Of a stretch of 64,000 nucleotides of DNA, positions 25,289-37,500 are shown piece by piece. The stretch comes from Acorus gramineus. Taxonomy: Eukaryota; Streptophyta; Magnoliopsida; Acorales; Acoraceae. Both the position numbers and the translations under genes were made by a program. The notes under the pieces were generated by a model. It had not been told where the DNA came from and ran no database searches. It saw only the letters and a list, made by a program, of their open reading frames with translations. Location of the stretch: the NCBI GenBank assembly GCA_030737835.1, contig CM060850.1, forward strand, positions 5,586,015 through 5,650,014. Reading direction: 5' to 3'. Within the stretch, counting starts at the first letter, position 1. Every line of letters starts with the position of its first letter.

Positions 25289-25342
25289 TTAGAAGGTTTG
25301 TATGTAAATTTCAATTATCAAAATAGTGGTGGCACACATTTA

Positions 25343-25788
25343 GGCCTGGTTTGGCTTGAAATAAGGTAATAATTGAGGTAAATCGCATATTATCCCATAT
25401 GGCATAAGGAAAAAAAAGATAAAGCATGAACAATTGTTCGTATTTTGATAGAAAAAGTTAAGATATTTGGTTTTAGGTAAAAGGTGGAACAGACTTTATC
25501 CCTTTTTTTAACCGCATTTTGTAAAACATGAACAACCTTTATGACTGCCCTCCAAAAAAACAAAAATTAACCAAAAACTTCATGAAATCAAAACCAACAA
25601 TATTAATGCCTCATTAATAAAAAGGGTAGACTTGATATTTTTAAATTTATTTTTAAAGTTATCTCATATTTTAGATCATGTGATCCAAACACAAAGTTAA
25701 GGATAAGAACACAAAAAATAAAGATAACAAAATACATTACCAAATGTAAATCTGGATTAAAATAATTATCTTTTTATCAAACCAGGCC
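25343..25788. mobile_element. Tourist-like (PIF/Harbinger) MITE, 446 bp, TTA target site
   Basis: The left end GGCCTGGTTTGGCTTG and the inverted right end GGCCTGGTTTGATAAA give at least an 11-bp perfect inverted repeat. It is flanked on both sides by TTA (25340-25342 and 25789-25791), the target duplication expected for this superfamily. No transposase frame. Confidence 0.85.
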
Positions 25789-26029
25789 TTAGTTTGTAAT
25801 TTTATTTAGAGGGTTGAAACATTTTCATGAAAAAAAATTTATTTAGAGAATTAGAGGGTTGAATCGAGCTTTGGAAAAGTCAGCTAGCACCTCCCTCCAT
25901 AAAGGATGACCAAAGATCAAATTTTGAGGCATCAACCCTTAGAAAAAATATATATATATATAAATCTTTTCACCTCCTATATATTCATTTTTTATTTTTT
26001 ATTTATTTAAAGTTAAAGATGGTGTTTTA

Positions 26030-26420
26030 CCTCCAATAAGAGTGAATGGATCGGAGCTCCACCTTTGGGTGAAAATTCGGTCCTCTTGTTGAAAATTCTA
26101 AACCCAAAGAGTCTAGGACACCAATGTGATGCCAGTCAAAGGGACTCTAACGCTTAAGTCAGTGGAGAAAATGAAGAAAAAGATAATCAAAACCAGAGAA
26201 AACTAAATCCAATGTTTTTCAATGCTTACTTGTGAATATTTCTTCTTTCCTCCTTCTCGTCCCCTTTTAATTGAGTGGGTGTGGCCATGTCTTCCTGCAC
26301 AGATGTCCCTCTGTCTTAACGAATATCTTTTGACATGAAAAATTTTATGAGACACAAGACTGGGGGTTTATTATGATGTCGTCGTGGTCACATGTCAACG
26401 CCTCATTCATCCTAATCGCA
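26030..26420. mobile_element. Possible LTR-retrotransposon remnant
   Basis: Holds GACTCTAACGCTTAAGTC followed by AGTGGAGAA, a motif typical of plant LTRs. A close relative, GACTCTGATACTTAAGTC, is at about 29578. No gag or pol frame and no LTR borders were seen. Confidence 0.3.
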
Positions 26421-28440
26421 ACTGCGGCGAGTAGTTTTACATATAGATACTCATGAAATATGGCTATAAAAAATTAAACCCCAATAGTGAAAACAGTAAA
26501 AGAGAAAAAAATTAAACTATTAAGAATATATTAACGATTGAAATTTAAATTTATTATGTGAAATTCAAAACGTGTTTGAACGAGGGGAACACAATAAAAT
26601 ATGAAGCCACCTCTAAAGAATTTTTTTGCTTTTGTGTGGCCTATCAAAGATCATGTTTCAATAAATTATTATTTCATATATTATAATCTTTAAAAACAAA
26701 GGTTAGTATACGTCATTGTAACACGTGATGCATAATTAAATTATAAAATACTTTTTGTCCATGCAACATTATTTTCTATAATATTAGCTAGATGGTGAAC
26801 ATACAGTCCATCTAGAACATTCAACAACAATGAAGTATTCAATTATTTCGAAAACAACAATTTTTTAATCATTCTACTTTATTTTTTATTTATAGTCACT
26901 TTACACTATTAAGAGTCACGTTCTCGACATGTTGTATAGTTTGTATCTGATTATTTCTTTCATATATGAAACTCCAAACCATGTCGAATGATTTTTTTAA
27001 TCATCTTTTCATTTATTAGAACAGTTTTTAATTTTTCTCTTTCAATTAATATTTTTTTAATACAACATTCTCATATTATTTACACTTAATTTCTTTACAT
27101 GTTTTTAATTATCTAACACTTTGACCCAACGCATAAAGTATTTTTGGAAATATAAATTTATTTTTTAAAAAAATTCTTTTTGGTTTCATGGATATTTAAT
27201 GGACAAATAAATAATTCTCCAGCCACACTTCTTCACTTTAATTGACTTCATTTAATAAAATTATGGATCCTAACAACGGAAATGCTCATTCTTGGGTATT
27301 TGTATCTATTATCTATTCATGCTAATTATTCCATTATTTCTTTTTATCTTCTCCTTAAAGTTTTTAAAGTTGCATTCTATGTATTATGTCTTTGTCCAAC
27401 TTAATTTAATAGTTTTTTTTAGGCATGTAAGGAAATAAGTTTAAATAGTAAATTTTCAGTCAAAACAACAATTCATGAAACTAACTTTCATTAGATTTCT
27501 TCTTACCTAACACTAGCAAAGACAATTCAATTTTTTAATTAAGCCACTGTAAAAATGTTCTCACTTTCACTTATATTATACATGTGACAACTAAATTTTA
27601 ATAAAAAAATAACCCAATTTTTTTTTTTGGAAACATTTTGACTATAACAATGATATTTAGATAAGACAAAGCAGATAACCTAACATCTCAAATGAGATTC
27701 AACAATATTTTTTCCAAACCATATGCCTAAGAGAGATATATCAACCACCACAAACAAACACCACAATTATAATCAACCAAATGACCACAGCCACACACAC
27801 ACGTATTAGGTTTAACACAATGATCATTAATTTCTGATCTTTCAACAATGTCGGCCCTCGACATCCATGTAAACCCGAAATCGACCAATCAAAATCTCCA
27901 TCTAATCCTTAAAAATAATGATCATCACTACTTAAACAAGATTATAAGTTATAACATCAATTTTTTTGGTGATAGATGGAAGAAAAGAAAAGAAAAAGTT
28001 GAATGGCTCAACTAAAATTTGGACCACATTTAATTATCATCAGCCACAAAAGTTTATGAGGACCACGTGTGAGAATATTATGATTACTTGATTAGGACCC
28101 ACTGTGATATGGACGTCTCTGAATGGTGGACTTTTGTTTGGACCACCACATTTATTGACATGTGGCAGTGCAGCAGAGGCTCTCAAGTCTCACCGTGAAA
28201 TCGACACCGTCCAATCATTATTACAGACGACAGAGTAAGTGATGGGTTTTTGTTTTCAGTCCGTTGATTGTGTGGATACTCGGAGATGAGACCCATTGAT
28301 CGAACGGTCCTGATTTGTGATCTGGTAAAGTTTGGTTTTGATGAGCTACTGGTGACAATAGAACAAATGTAAACAAGGGTGACACCGTGAAAGTGAATAA
28401 AATATATTGGAATAAGTTGGTATTGGTATTTCAGATCCAT
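26421..28440. other. AT-rich spacer, no gene seen
   Basis: Long AT-rich stretch without convincing frames, inverted-repeat ends or RNA genes. 28040-28330 is slightly richer in GC but has no coding signal. Confidence 0.5.
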
Positions 28441-28770
28441 ATGAAATTGTATTATTTTACTCAATTTATTGCATCATACAAGAGGATTCAAATGTAAAAT
28501 CATCTGTTAAGTTTTCAATATCTCTCATGAATTAAGGTGTCATATATCAAATTATTTTTACTTTTCATGCATCATTTTAATTACATGTCTCGTTCACCTT
28601 GTATCCGTAACTTAATCATGATCAATTAAACAATAAGACTGTATTAATAGATGTCCAATGAGAATAACTAAAAACACATGATTTATTCCATTAGTATAAT
28701 TATTGATACTAAATAGTTATCCATCTCGGAATAGCTAATTATATTAATACATGAACGGGGGTGAAGAATA
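28441..28770. repeat. Second diverged copy of the interspersed repeat
   Basis: Shares TTATTCCATTAGTATAATTAT, TAACTAAAAACACATGATTTA, AATCATGATCAATTAAACAAT and GGAATAGCTAATTA-type words in the same order with 32650-32950. Confidence 0.45.
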
Positions 28771-29469
28771 TTCCACACCTTCATAGATGACACTTCATCT
28801 AACGCAGATTTGCTCAAATATCTAATAGAATATATATACTTTATAAAAAATGTAAAAAAAAATTATATGTTTACTAAGTATATATCATTTAGTTTTACTG
28901 AAATTATATTTTTATGCTTCATTAGATACGTATGTATTGAAAAAATCATAGTGTGTTGTTGTAGGTGTTGAGGCTGCAAAAGAAAATGCATGAATGACCA
29001 ACAACAAACAATTTTAATTTTATTTGGAGTATATGTTTGACTAAATAAGTATATATTTTTATAAAAAAAACTGAAACGCATACACATGAATTGAAAAATA
29101 TAAATATTTTTATGTTTTCTTAATAAAGAATATATTGAAATTTTATGTAATATGTTAGGTAAAATAACATATGCAATAACGACTACAAGAATCGTATTTG
29201 TCTTAGGGTGCGTTTGAATGTGAGGTTGAAATTCTCGTATTCTTAAAATCTTACGTTTCAAACTCAGCTTTTGAGTTTCAAAATTTTTTTATAAGATGAG
29301 GTTGGTGATGCTTATCCAAAAAAAGGAAAAATTGACTGATGGCTTTTGCATGGCCTTGAAATAGAATTTTTAAAATTTATTCTTTTCATAATTAAAGGTC
29401 AAATATAATAAATTATTACTTATCAAGTGATGTTGTTAATAGACGGTGAAAAGATATTTTTCCCTTCAA

Positions 29470-30210
29470 CCAACGTAAACGTGCGGAGCCTTCTTTTTGA
29501 ATTTGGGCCTAATCGAATATAGATCCTGCACTAAAAAAGGAATTAAGGGGGCATCAGTATGGTATTAGTCAAGAAGACTCTGATACTTAAGTCTGTAAGG
29601 GAATTTAAAGAAGAATAATCTCACTCTTAATGTGGCTTGTTAACAAAATTGACTCATACATTCACTTGATCTTACCTCTCCTTTTTATAAGGTTCGTTGG
29701 ACCATACAGTCGTTGGAATAGTTTTTCCCCTTAATGGCTATAAGTGGACGAGTTTTGTGGTAATTGCCCTACTTTATTATAGTTAAACGTGCCGTTAATT
29801 ACCCTTAATTTATAAGTAATGGACTTTAATCATCAACCTGACAGTTATTGGTATTATGGGCATCTGACTGTTTCTGAGGTTCTGCTCGTGGTCCTCATCT
29901 AGTTGGGACATGGAGTCCTACTCGTTACATGACTTGGCATTCGCCCATAAAGTGTAAGACTGTCCGACCAAACCTGATTCATCTCGAGAGGAGATCAATC
30001 TGGTCGTGTCTAACCTAATCAAGAGTGCATGTTCGTCGCTTTTTTGTTTTGTTCTTGTCAAATTGAGTCATCAGTTATCGGATGCGATAGTTCACACCAG
30101 AGTAACTCCTCACACATAGTGTCATCTTTCAATAGGATGCAGATTTTTCTCTCCACGGATGAATATGAGGTAATCAAGTTAGAGTATGCTTATTCAATAT
30201 ACAATAAATA
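29470..30210. mobile_element. Possible LTR-retrotransposon remnant
   Basis: Contains the GACTCTGATACTTAAGTC motif, a GC-elevated body and CGACCAAACCTG/TCTCGAGAGGAGATC words that resemble those at 53480-53600. No protein-coding remains. Borders unknown. Confidence 0.3.
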
Positions 30211-30872
30211 AAAAGTATATTTTATTGTTTATTTTTGACCTTTTAGTACTAAAATGCAATGTTCTAGGCCTAGGCGAACCCAATCCGCAATGCTTAGCGC
30301 CTAGTCGTTTTTTAGATTAATTCATAGTTGGTTAATGAGCTATTATAAGTTACATTATATATTATACATCTATTAATTAAGTTTTTTATGCAGTGAAAAA
30401 CCCTATAGAAGTCAATGAAAATGTGCCACATAAGCCGAACGCACTATAAACCCTCCAACAAAAAATTCTTACTGGTAAGAGTCTATTAAAATATATTTGT
30501 TCATGGTGCATTCGTCTTACATGACGCATTTTCATTGGCTGCTACAAGGTTTTGTTCCTTGTAGTTAGTCACAAATGATCCAAACACACTACTTTTTGGA
30601 TCCAATGTTCAAAATTAGAGAACCATGTTTAACTTTCATGTGGAACAAATAAAAATACATCAGTTGTAAAAAGTTAAAAAAATTATCATTTTGGAAATCA
30701 ATGGTTTTTGCATTTTGAAACCGGGCCTTTTGATTATCACCAAATGTCAGTTTGAAACCTAATTTTTAGAAAATCTCATATTCAAACAAATCCTTAGTTG
30801 TTTTAAAAAATTAAAATACTATATGTTACACATGCATAATTAACGTACATGATGGAGACAAGTTTGATTGAA
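30211..30872. other. Spacer, no gene seen
   Basis: CCTAGGCG-type words at 30270-30305 resemble the end of the hAT-like element at 52072. Otherwise unremarkable AT-rich DNA. Confidence 0.4.
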
Positions 30873-31736
30873 GGGCGCGTCTATCCCCACCAAGCATTTC
30901 TCTTAACCCACCAATAATAAAAAAAAAACAGTGTTTTTTCTATTCCCACCGATTCGACCAGTTCGATCAAACTTGGTCGTCACATTAAGTTTTGGACGAC
31001 CGAACTTAGTCGTCATTTCATATTTTGGGCGACCTAACTTGGTCGCCATTTCAGGTTTCGGGCGACCGAACTTGGTCGAACAGGGTTTGTGATAAAGTTT
31101 ATAATTTTTTTTCTTGGAAACCTAATCCCATGACGTGTATTCTCCTAGGATCCTTCATACCACTCCAAGTCTGAGTTGTAATGTAGGGAGAATCAATCAT
31201 TATTCTTAAATGTAGAACATAAGAACAATTTTTTTTACATAAGTGACAGACAAATTTTCAAAAGCCAAATATAAAATGTGTTTGGATCAACTGGTATGTT
31301 TTTTTGTTTTCAAACAAAGAATATGCTTAACTACGAATTCAAACGAAGCTTAAAAATGATATATATTTATCTAATAAGATATTTTTCTATAAAAATTTAA
31401 ATTAATTGAAAGTATACCTATTTACATTTTTTTCAGTCCCTTAGCTATTGTTTGGATAAAAAAATAAATGTAGAATATGATAGATAAACTCAAAAATTTA
31501 TTTGTTTACAAAAAATAGGTAGATATAATTTTGGATCCTGTTCGACCAATTTCGGTCACCCAAAACCTGAAATGGCGACTAAGTTCGGTCGCCCAAAACC
31601 TGGAATGACGACCAAGTCTGGTCGTCCAAAACCTGAAATAGCGATCAAGTTCGGTGGACCTAGATTGGTGGGAATAGCCAAACAACGATTTTTTTTTATA
31701 GTGGGTTAAGGAAAATGCTTGGGGGGTAAACGCACC
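30873..31736. mobile_element. MULE-like element with modular long inverted arms, 864 bp
   Basis: The left end GGGCGCGTCTATCCCC and the inverted right end GGTGCGTTTACCCCCC start arms of about 210 bp that stay alike throughout, including CAAGCATTTYYCTTAACCCAC. The inner arm is a tandem array of 33-bp units whose core is the palindrome-like GACCGAACTTGGTCG followed by YCATTTCAGGTTTYGGGC; two complete units and flanking partial ones are present on the left, and the matching inverted set on the right. TTGATTGAA (30864-30872) and TTGATTGAG (31737-31745) are an 8-of-9 target duplication, as expected for Mutator-like transposition. The centre (about 31090-31530) is AT-rich with no coding frame. Confidence 0.88.
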
Positions 31737-31745
31737 TTGATTGAG

Positions 31746-32504
31746 TGCGAAGGCACACGTGAAAAACGTTTGAGATGTCACAGTAAATACAGAGACAATC
31801 AGACAACCAATGCTAGCTTATACCAAATCATTTTTTTTTATTAATGAAGTTACACCTCTCTTTTTATTTTTTTCACTATTTAAAATAATCCATAATTGAA
31901 GATCTTATAATCCATCCACTAAGGTCAATGCGTGTGAAGATCTCTCTTGTATATTATATATGTTTCTAGACCTAGCTAGTTTTGTAGATCCAATATTTTC
32001 TAGACTTCTTCCAAGGATTATTAGGAAATAAATAAATAATTGTGATTTGGTGCATGGGAAATCTTGTTGTTTTAGGTTAGATCATATTTATAAAACTTAA
32101 TTTGTTTCGTGAACACAGAACAACCAAAGAAAGGAAATCCCAAAACATGATTCATGTTCTATATATTTATTTAATAATAACAAAATATCCAAAGAATATT
32201 ATAGAACAGTTTATTTTACGTGAACCAATCATACATCTCTATATTGTGTGTCATTTTATGTGAAAAATAATCTACATATTTTAGTAAAAACTTTTTGAGA
32301 AATTTCTATTCCAACAGTTTATTCCTCCTATTGGATTTTTACCAAAAGATAAGTTAGAAAAAATTATTGTTGAGAGAAAGATAGATAATGCTATCGCAAT
32401 TTCATTTCTGAATTTGTAGTATATTAATAGTTCACATTTGGGTTCTCTCCTCTTGTATTCTTGGGCAAGTAGAGGAGATTACATCTTTGACTTCTATTAT
32501 GTAA
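31746..32504. other. AT-rich spacer, no gene seen
   Basis: No frames, inverted-repeat ends or tandem repeats recognised. Confidence 0.5.
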
Positions 32505-32965
32505 GCCCATGTTTGAGTAGAAAAATAGACGTGGAATAAAGTGAAATAAGGGTGAATGAGCCCAAAAAATCTGTTTTTATGTAAGAAATATATGGGTATA
32601 GCTATACTAGAAAAGGAGAAACAAGTTAGTATTGGTATCCATGCGCCCCCTTCCTGAATTTATGTTATTCCACCCGTTTGATTCCACTAGTACAAAGGAC
32701 TCACATGCCTTCACCTCTTATATAAATATATGAGGGGGTTTCATATGTCAAATTGTTTTTTCACAATTTATAAATCTTTATTTTCATCTTATTTATTTTT
32801 TAATCCACAACTTATTCATGAACAATTAAACAATAAAATTTTCATTATTACTTTTCCCAACATGAAAAACTAAAAACAACACCAAATAGCAAATGATTTA
32901 TTTCACTGGTACAGTTATGAATAATTATCTTTCTCAGAATAGCTTATGTTACCATTCAAACTAGG
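32505..32965. repeat. Third copy of the interspersed repeat, best preserved
   Basis: Starts GTTTGAGTAGAAAAATAGAC and ends with an inverse-type TACCATTCAAAC, suggesting weak terminal inverted repeats (GTTTGARTRG). Related copies are at about 23950-24600 and 28441-28770. No coding frame. Confidence 0.5.
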
Positions 32966-33122
32966 GCTGCCGAAGACATATATTTTCTGTGCAATTACAT
33001 TGGAGTTGGCATAATGTAACCCATTCATCATTTCATTATACATGCAAATAATGACAACGCTTAACACCAAACAACCAGATCTATATCCACTGTCTGTTCA
33101 TATATATCAAATTAAATCATCA

Positions 33123-34895
33123 GGTGCTATTTGATATTGACTCTAGAAAAAGCAAAAAGAACAGATAATTAAGTCAAATATGCTGCCATTCCTTTTATGG
33201 CCGGATCTTGCAACTATGGTCATCACATATGTAAAAAAAAAGAAGGCAAATTGAACAAGAGATCAATGTAGGATTGAACAATATATCAATGCCCACATTT
33301 GAATCTTGAGTCAACTTTTTCTTCTCATTTATAGATGTTTCTTGATAGAGTAGACTAAACATGTTGTGAGATATCTTGCATTCTAGCATGAATAGTCTTA
33401 TACACAAAAACTTAAGGTCAGGCTGATATTTTTGTAAGGGTATTTTCATGATTTATTTTCATTTTTTATCCTATTTATTTAGTCTCTTAAAAAATGTGGC
33501 AAACCGTGTTTTGTTTTTTTGTTTTTATAGAAGGGGCAGTGCTGAGGAAAGAGAGATTGATAGATTTTGTAATCATATTATTGGATATTAGTGAACCATT
33601 TACTGTTCTCCTTTATGCATGCATATAGACAATTTTTTTCGAACCACATAAATATGTGTGTTCTTTAATGAGCTTTTTTTTCTTTATTAATTTGCAAGTG
33701 TTAAAGATGTAACCCTAAACCTAAAGGCATCGCTGTGTCAACAAAAACTACTCAATTTTCAAAAGTTTTCCCTTATCATAAAATTTCCAATTGAAGGTAA
33801 ATGGTTCATGGTTTAGCTAGCACATGTGTGATCACACCTGTTTCGTAACATGACTGGGGGTGATTCTGTTTTTTAATTAAGTAGAAAGCTCAAACGTGTT
33901 ACCAAATGAGTTTTAGGAAGTGGACTTAATTAAAAAGTTACTTACTGCATTTAGTGCAAAAGATCACTTTTTAAAAAGCGCAAAAAATATGCTTTTCATT
34001 ATCAAAATCTATTTGAATCATTTTATTCAAAATCTTATTTTTCAAACTTGTTTTCAAATGCTAATACACTACAATCCATATATTCAAATAAATCAAATTA
34101 GGTTAAACGTCAACATCTCACATTGGTACATGATAATAAACAAAGTAGTGAATCATTTAAGAGGGAGATGGAGGAGAATGTAACTTTTTTCAGATAAGTA
34201 CCCCACTTTCTCCTACCACATACTTGCCCATTCATAATTGAAAGAAAAAGATTGGTGAAAAGTGAACCCATATGACTTTCAAAGTGGTTTTATATCTTGG
34301 CACTCTTTGGTGGATATGTTGGTTTTATGTTTAATTAATTGTTTACCTAATTTTTTTCCTAGATATGTCTTGATTTGAGACCAAAATTGTCCTTAAATGA
34401 TTAATTTATTATGGTTAAATAAATGAAAATAATCATGATTTCCAACAAGTGTGTGTGTTTGTGTTATGACTTGAGACCTCAATTATCCTCAAATGAACAG
34501 CTTAGGATTGTTAAACCAGAACCTAAAATTCGAGCAGGGAATGCTTTTGGTAAACCTTGATAGTGACCAAACTATTTAAATGTTTGGCAATTTTCATGTG
34601 TTGCATGTGTTAGCTGAAGATTTTTGTTGTTGTTGTTGTTAGGTAAGCATTGGAACTCAAATCCATGATCTTGTGGTTATAAATTCTGCTGTTAATCATT
34701 AAACTATAGGTAGGTGAAAGAATTAACCAACCAAATCATAGTTCCTAGATCATTACATGTGAAACCATGGTTGTTGTTTTCTACACTCATGATAGCAACT
34801 CCTCTTGAAGCATAAGTGTTTTTTTTTTTTAACTTTGCACCTTTGATTTCATGAAAATTATCATCATCTTCCAAGTCTCTTGATTGTGTGCAAAT
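33123..34895. repeat. Segmental duplication, block A
   Basis: Colinear with block B at 36302-37500 in direct orientation. Shared landmarks in order: ATGCTGCYWTTCCTT, GCAAATTGAACAAGA, CAATGCCCAYATYTGAATCTTG, ATCAAATTAGGT, CATCTCAYATTGGTA, CYTCCTACCAC, TTTTTGGTAAACCTT and TAGCAACTCCTCT. Block A carries insertions relative to B. The content is not recognised as a gene. Confidence 0.8.
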
Positions 34896-35503
34896 ATTAA
34901 GATGGAGTCCACTGATTGTTTGTTCTTCATTTGTAAAAGTATAAAGATTGTCTGGAGCCCTTGCAGGCCCTTTGATTTGATGGTTCCAAGCTACATTGGA
35001 CAAGTCTGGCACTCCTTTATATTTATTAATACAAGGCGTTCGCCTGGCGTGTGCTTAAAAATAATTACATGGAAGCATTGTTACACACAGTCCATGTTTA
35101 CAGTCTTCAACGTTGCATTCATTATAACGAGGCATATAACTCAGTAAAAAAAAATTTTACATTATCGACGTGAGTTGAATGTAAGAGCGGTTAGGCCGCG
35201 TGTTGTTAGTCAGTGTCAAGTAGCGGTTACTTTGACACTTTGTACACTAGGAGGTGAACTCAAAGAAGGGGCATTAAGCGAGAGCTTTGTCTCTGTCTTA
35301 AGTCTCTATCAAGAACTGTCAGTTTCATAAATAAGTTCATACAATATATTTGAGTATATATACTTCATCTTTTATAAAAATACATATTTATATTATTTTA
35401 AAAAAATCAAAGCATACATAGACTGCGTTTAGAGCTTAAAAAAGAACTGCACCTAACATTCCTATATTAAATATATATTTTAAGTTCTGGATAAAGAAGT
35501 GGT
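34896..35503. other. Spacer between the duplicated blocks
   Basis: No gene recognised. The minus-strand frame 35012-34704, overlapping the end of block A, shows no family resemblance. Confidence 0.4.
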
Positions 35504-35705
35504 GACAAATTAGAAGCAACCATCTATGCATGGCTAAAAGTGATGCAGTGTGTCTTCAGGTGTTCCTTCCAAATGGCAAAACCTCCCACCCCCCAATCTT
35601 CCATGACAAATTAGAAGCAAACATCTATGCATGGCCAAAAGTGATGCAGTGTGTCTTCAGGTGTTCCTTCCAAATGGCAAAACCTCCCACCCCCCAATCT
35701 TCCAT
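35504..35705. repeat. 101-bp tandem duplication
   Basis: Units 35504-35604 and 35605-35705 begin GACAAATTAGAAGCAA and differ at very few bases. The frames across them are artefacts of the duplication. Confidence 0.95.
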
Positions 35706-35755
35706 CCATGGCCTGGTCGTTAAAAGCAATACTTCTTCTCTTTGAAGGATCAGTT

Positions 35756-35970
35756 AAATTATTTAGATATTTTAATTATTTGAAAGATGAATGCATCCAC
35801 TACCTACAGAGATATATTTTATCCATATCCAAAAGATTTAAAAACAAATACATGTATCAATGTAAATTATTTAGATATTTTAATTATTTGAAAGAGGAAT
35901 GCATCCACTACCTACAAAGATATTTTATCCATATCCAAATTATTTAAAGACAAACACATGTATCAATGTA
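35756..35970. repeat. 108-bp tandem duplication
   Basis: Units starting at 35756 and 35864 share AAATTATTTAGATATTTTAA and CATCCACTACCTACA and end with CATGTATCAATGTA. It lies only 50 bp from the preceding 101-bp duplication. Confidence 0.92.
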
Positions 35971-36301
35971 TTTGATCTGCATCTGATCAATGTTTGTTTA
36001 TATCAAACCATAAGAGAAAATGTTAGACCTAGCCATTTTTACCGATCAAAACTCAGATCACACATGTTTTTATTTTTTATTTTTAATGATAAACATCATC
36101 AAATGAGAAATATGCTTTGTTAAAAAGTGTATATCGCTCGATTTTGAGTTAAATGAACCTATTTTTGGTAAGTGTTAGAAAATATTTAACGAGCTATATA
36201 CATCGTCTAACGTGGTATATGCTTTACTAAATTTCTAACAAGGTAAGGAATGTGTTTTAGACTGTAAAAAAAATTAGAGTGTAATAACACCCAACCATTA
36301 A

Positions 36302-37500
36302 GCGCTGTTTGATTCACTAGAAAACAAAAGGAACATAAATCAAACATGCTGCTTTTCCTTATGAAACATGCAACTAGGGTCATCACATGTGTAAGAAGGC
36401 AAATTGAACAAGATTTCAATGCCCATATCTGAATCTTGTATCAAACTTTCCTTCTCATTTGATTTTTGAGTGATTTTACACACACTTTCAGTTTCAGCCT
36501 CAATTCCAGTCTCTATATTTCGTTAGCACTATATACTCGTATTAACGAGGTATATGCTTTGATAGAAACTTTTTTAATTTTATATAAATGTATCTATACA
36601 ATTCATTATAGTATAAGCTTCATTTTTTTCTAAAAGCATGTACCCCATTAGATGAGATATACTATTTTGAAAAAAAAAAAAAAAACGTATGTGGTTTTTA
36701 TTCAATGTTACTTGACAGACAGACTAAACTACTGCAGTTTTAAAAGCTTTCCCCTTACCACAAAAAATTCCACTTCAAGGTATGGGGCATGGTGTATCTC
36801 TAATAATGCTTTGTGGCCTCAGCAATTACATGATAATCCATGTATCCAAATCAATCAAATTAGGTAAACATCAACATCTCATATTGGTATAAACAATAAA
36901 CAAAGTATCACATCCAGATGAGCAGCTTTTGCCACGCTGGGAAAATGAGTCCCCCCCCCCCCCCCCCCAACTTCCTCCTACCACTTACTGACCTCTCATG
37001 AATTGAAGGAACATATTGGCGAAGTGAAGCCAACATTGAAAGTGGTATTATGAGTTGGCACTTTTTGATAGACATATTTGTTTTATGGAAGTTCAAAAGG
37101 TTGTTCACATAAATTTTTTGATCTAGATATATTTTTATCTGTTCCACTTAAAAGTTTTATTACTGATGTTTTTGTCAAATGAAGAGTTTAGTTTATTCAA
37201 GTCAGAACCAAAAACGTGACGAAATCGAAAGTTTTTGGTAAACCTTAACAGTGATCAACCTAACATATCAAGCAAGTTTGGCAATTGTCATATGTTGTGG
37301 ACTTGTGGTAGCTGAAGAATTAATCAACCAAATCTTAGTTTCTATTCCATGTGATACGATTGTTCAGATTTTTTGCACTTGTCTTAGCAACTCCTCTCAA
37401 AGCACATAAAAGGTTTTCTTTGCATCTTTGATGTACAACAGCTCCCCAAACATGGAAGTGATCATCTCCTCATTGCAAGTTTTTTCAGTTGAGGAAATGC
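36302..37500. repeat. Segmental duplication, block B
   Basis: Second copy of block A (33123-34895), same orientation, about 3.2 kb away start to start. It contains an 18-base C run at 36951-36968 where block A has only ACCCCA. Confidence 0.8.

Noticed and set aside
36951-36968. Long C run (and the G run at 62493-62509) as a functional structure
   Set aside because: Homopolymer runs of this length are often length-uncertain in assemblies and no other signal supports a role.
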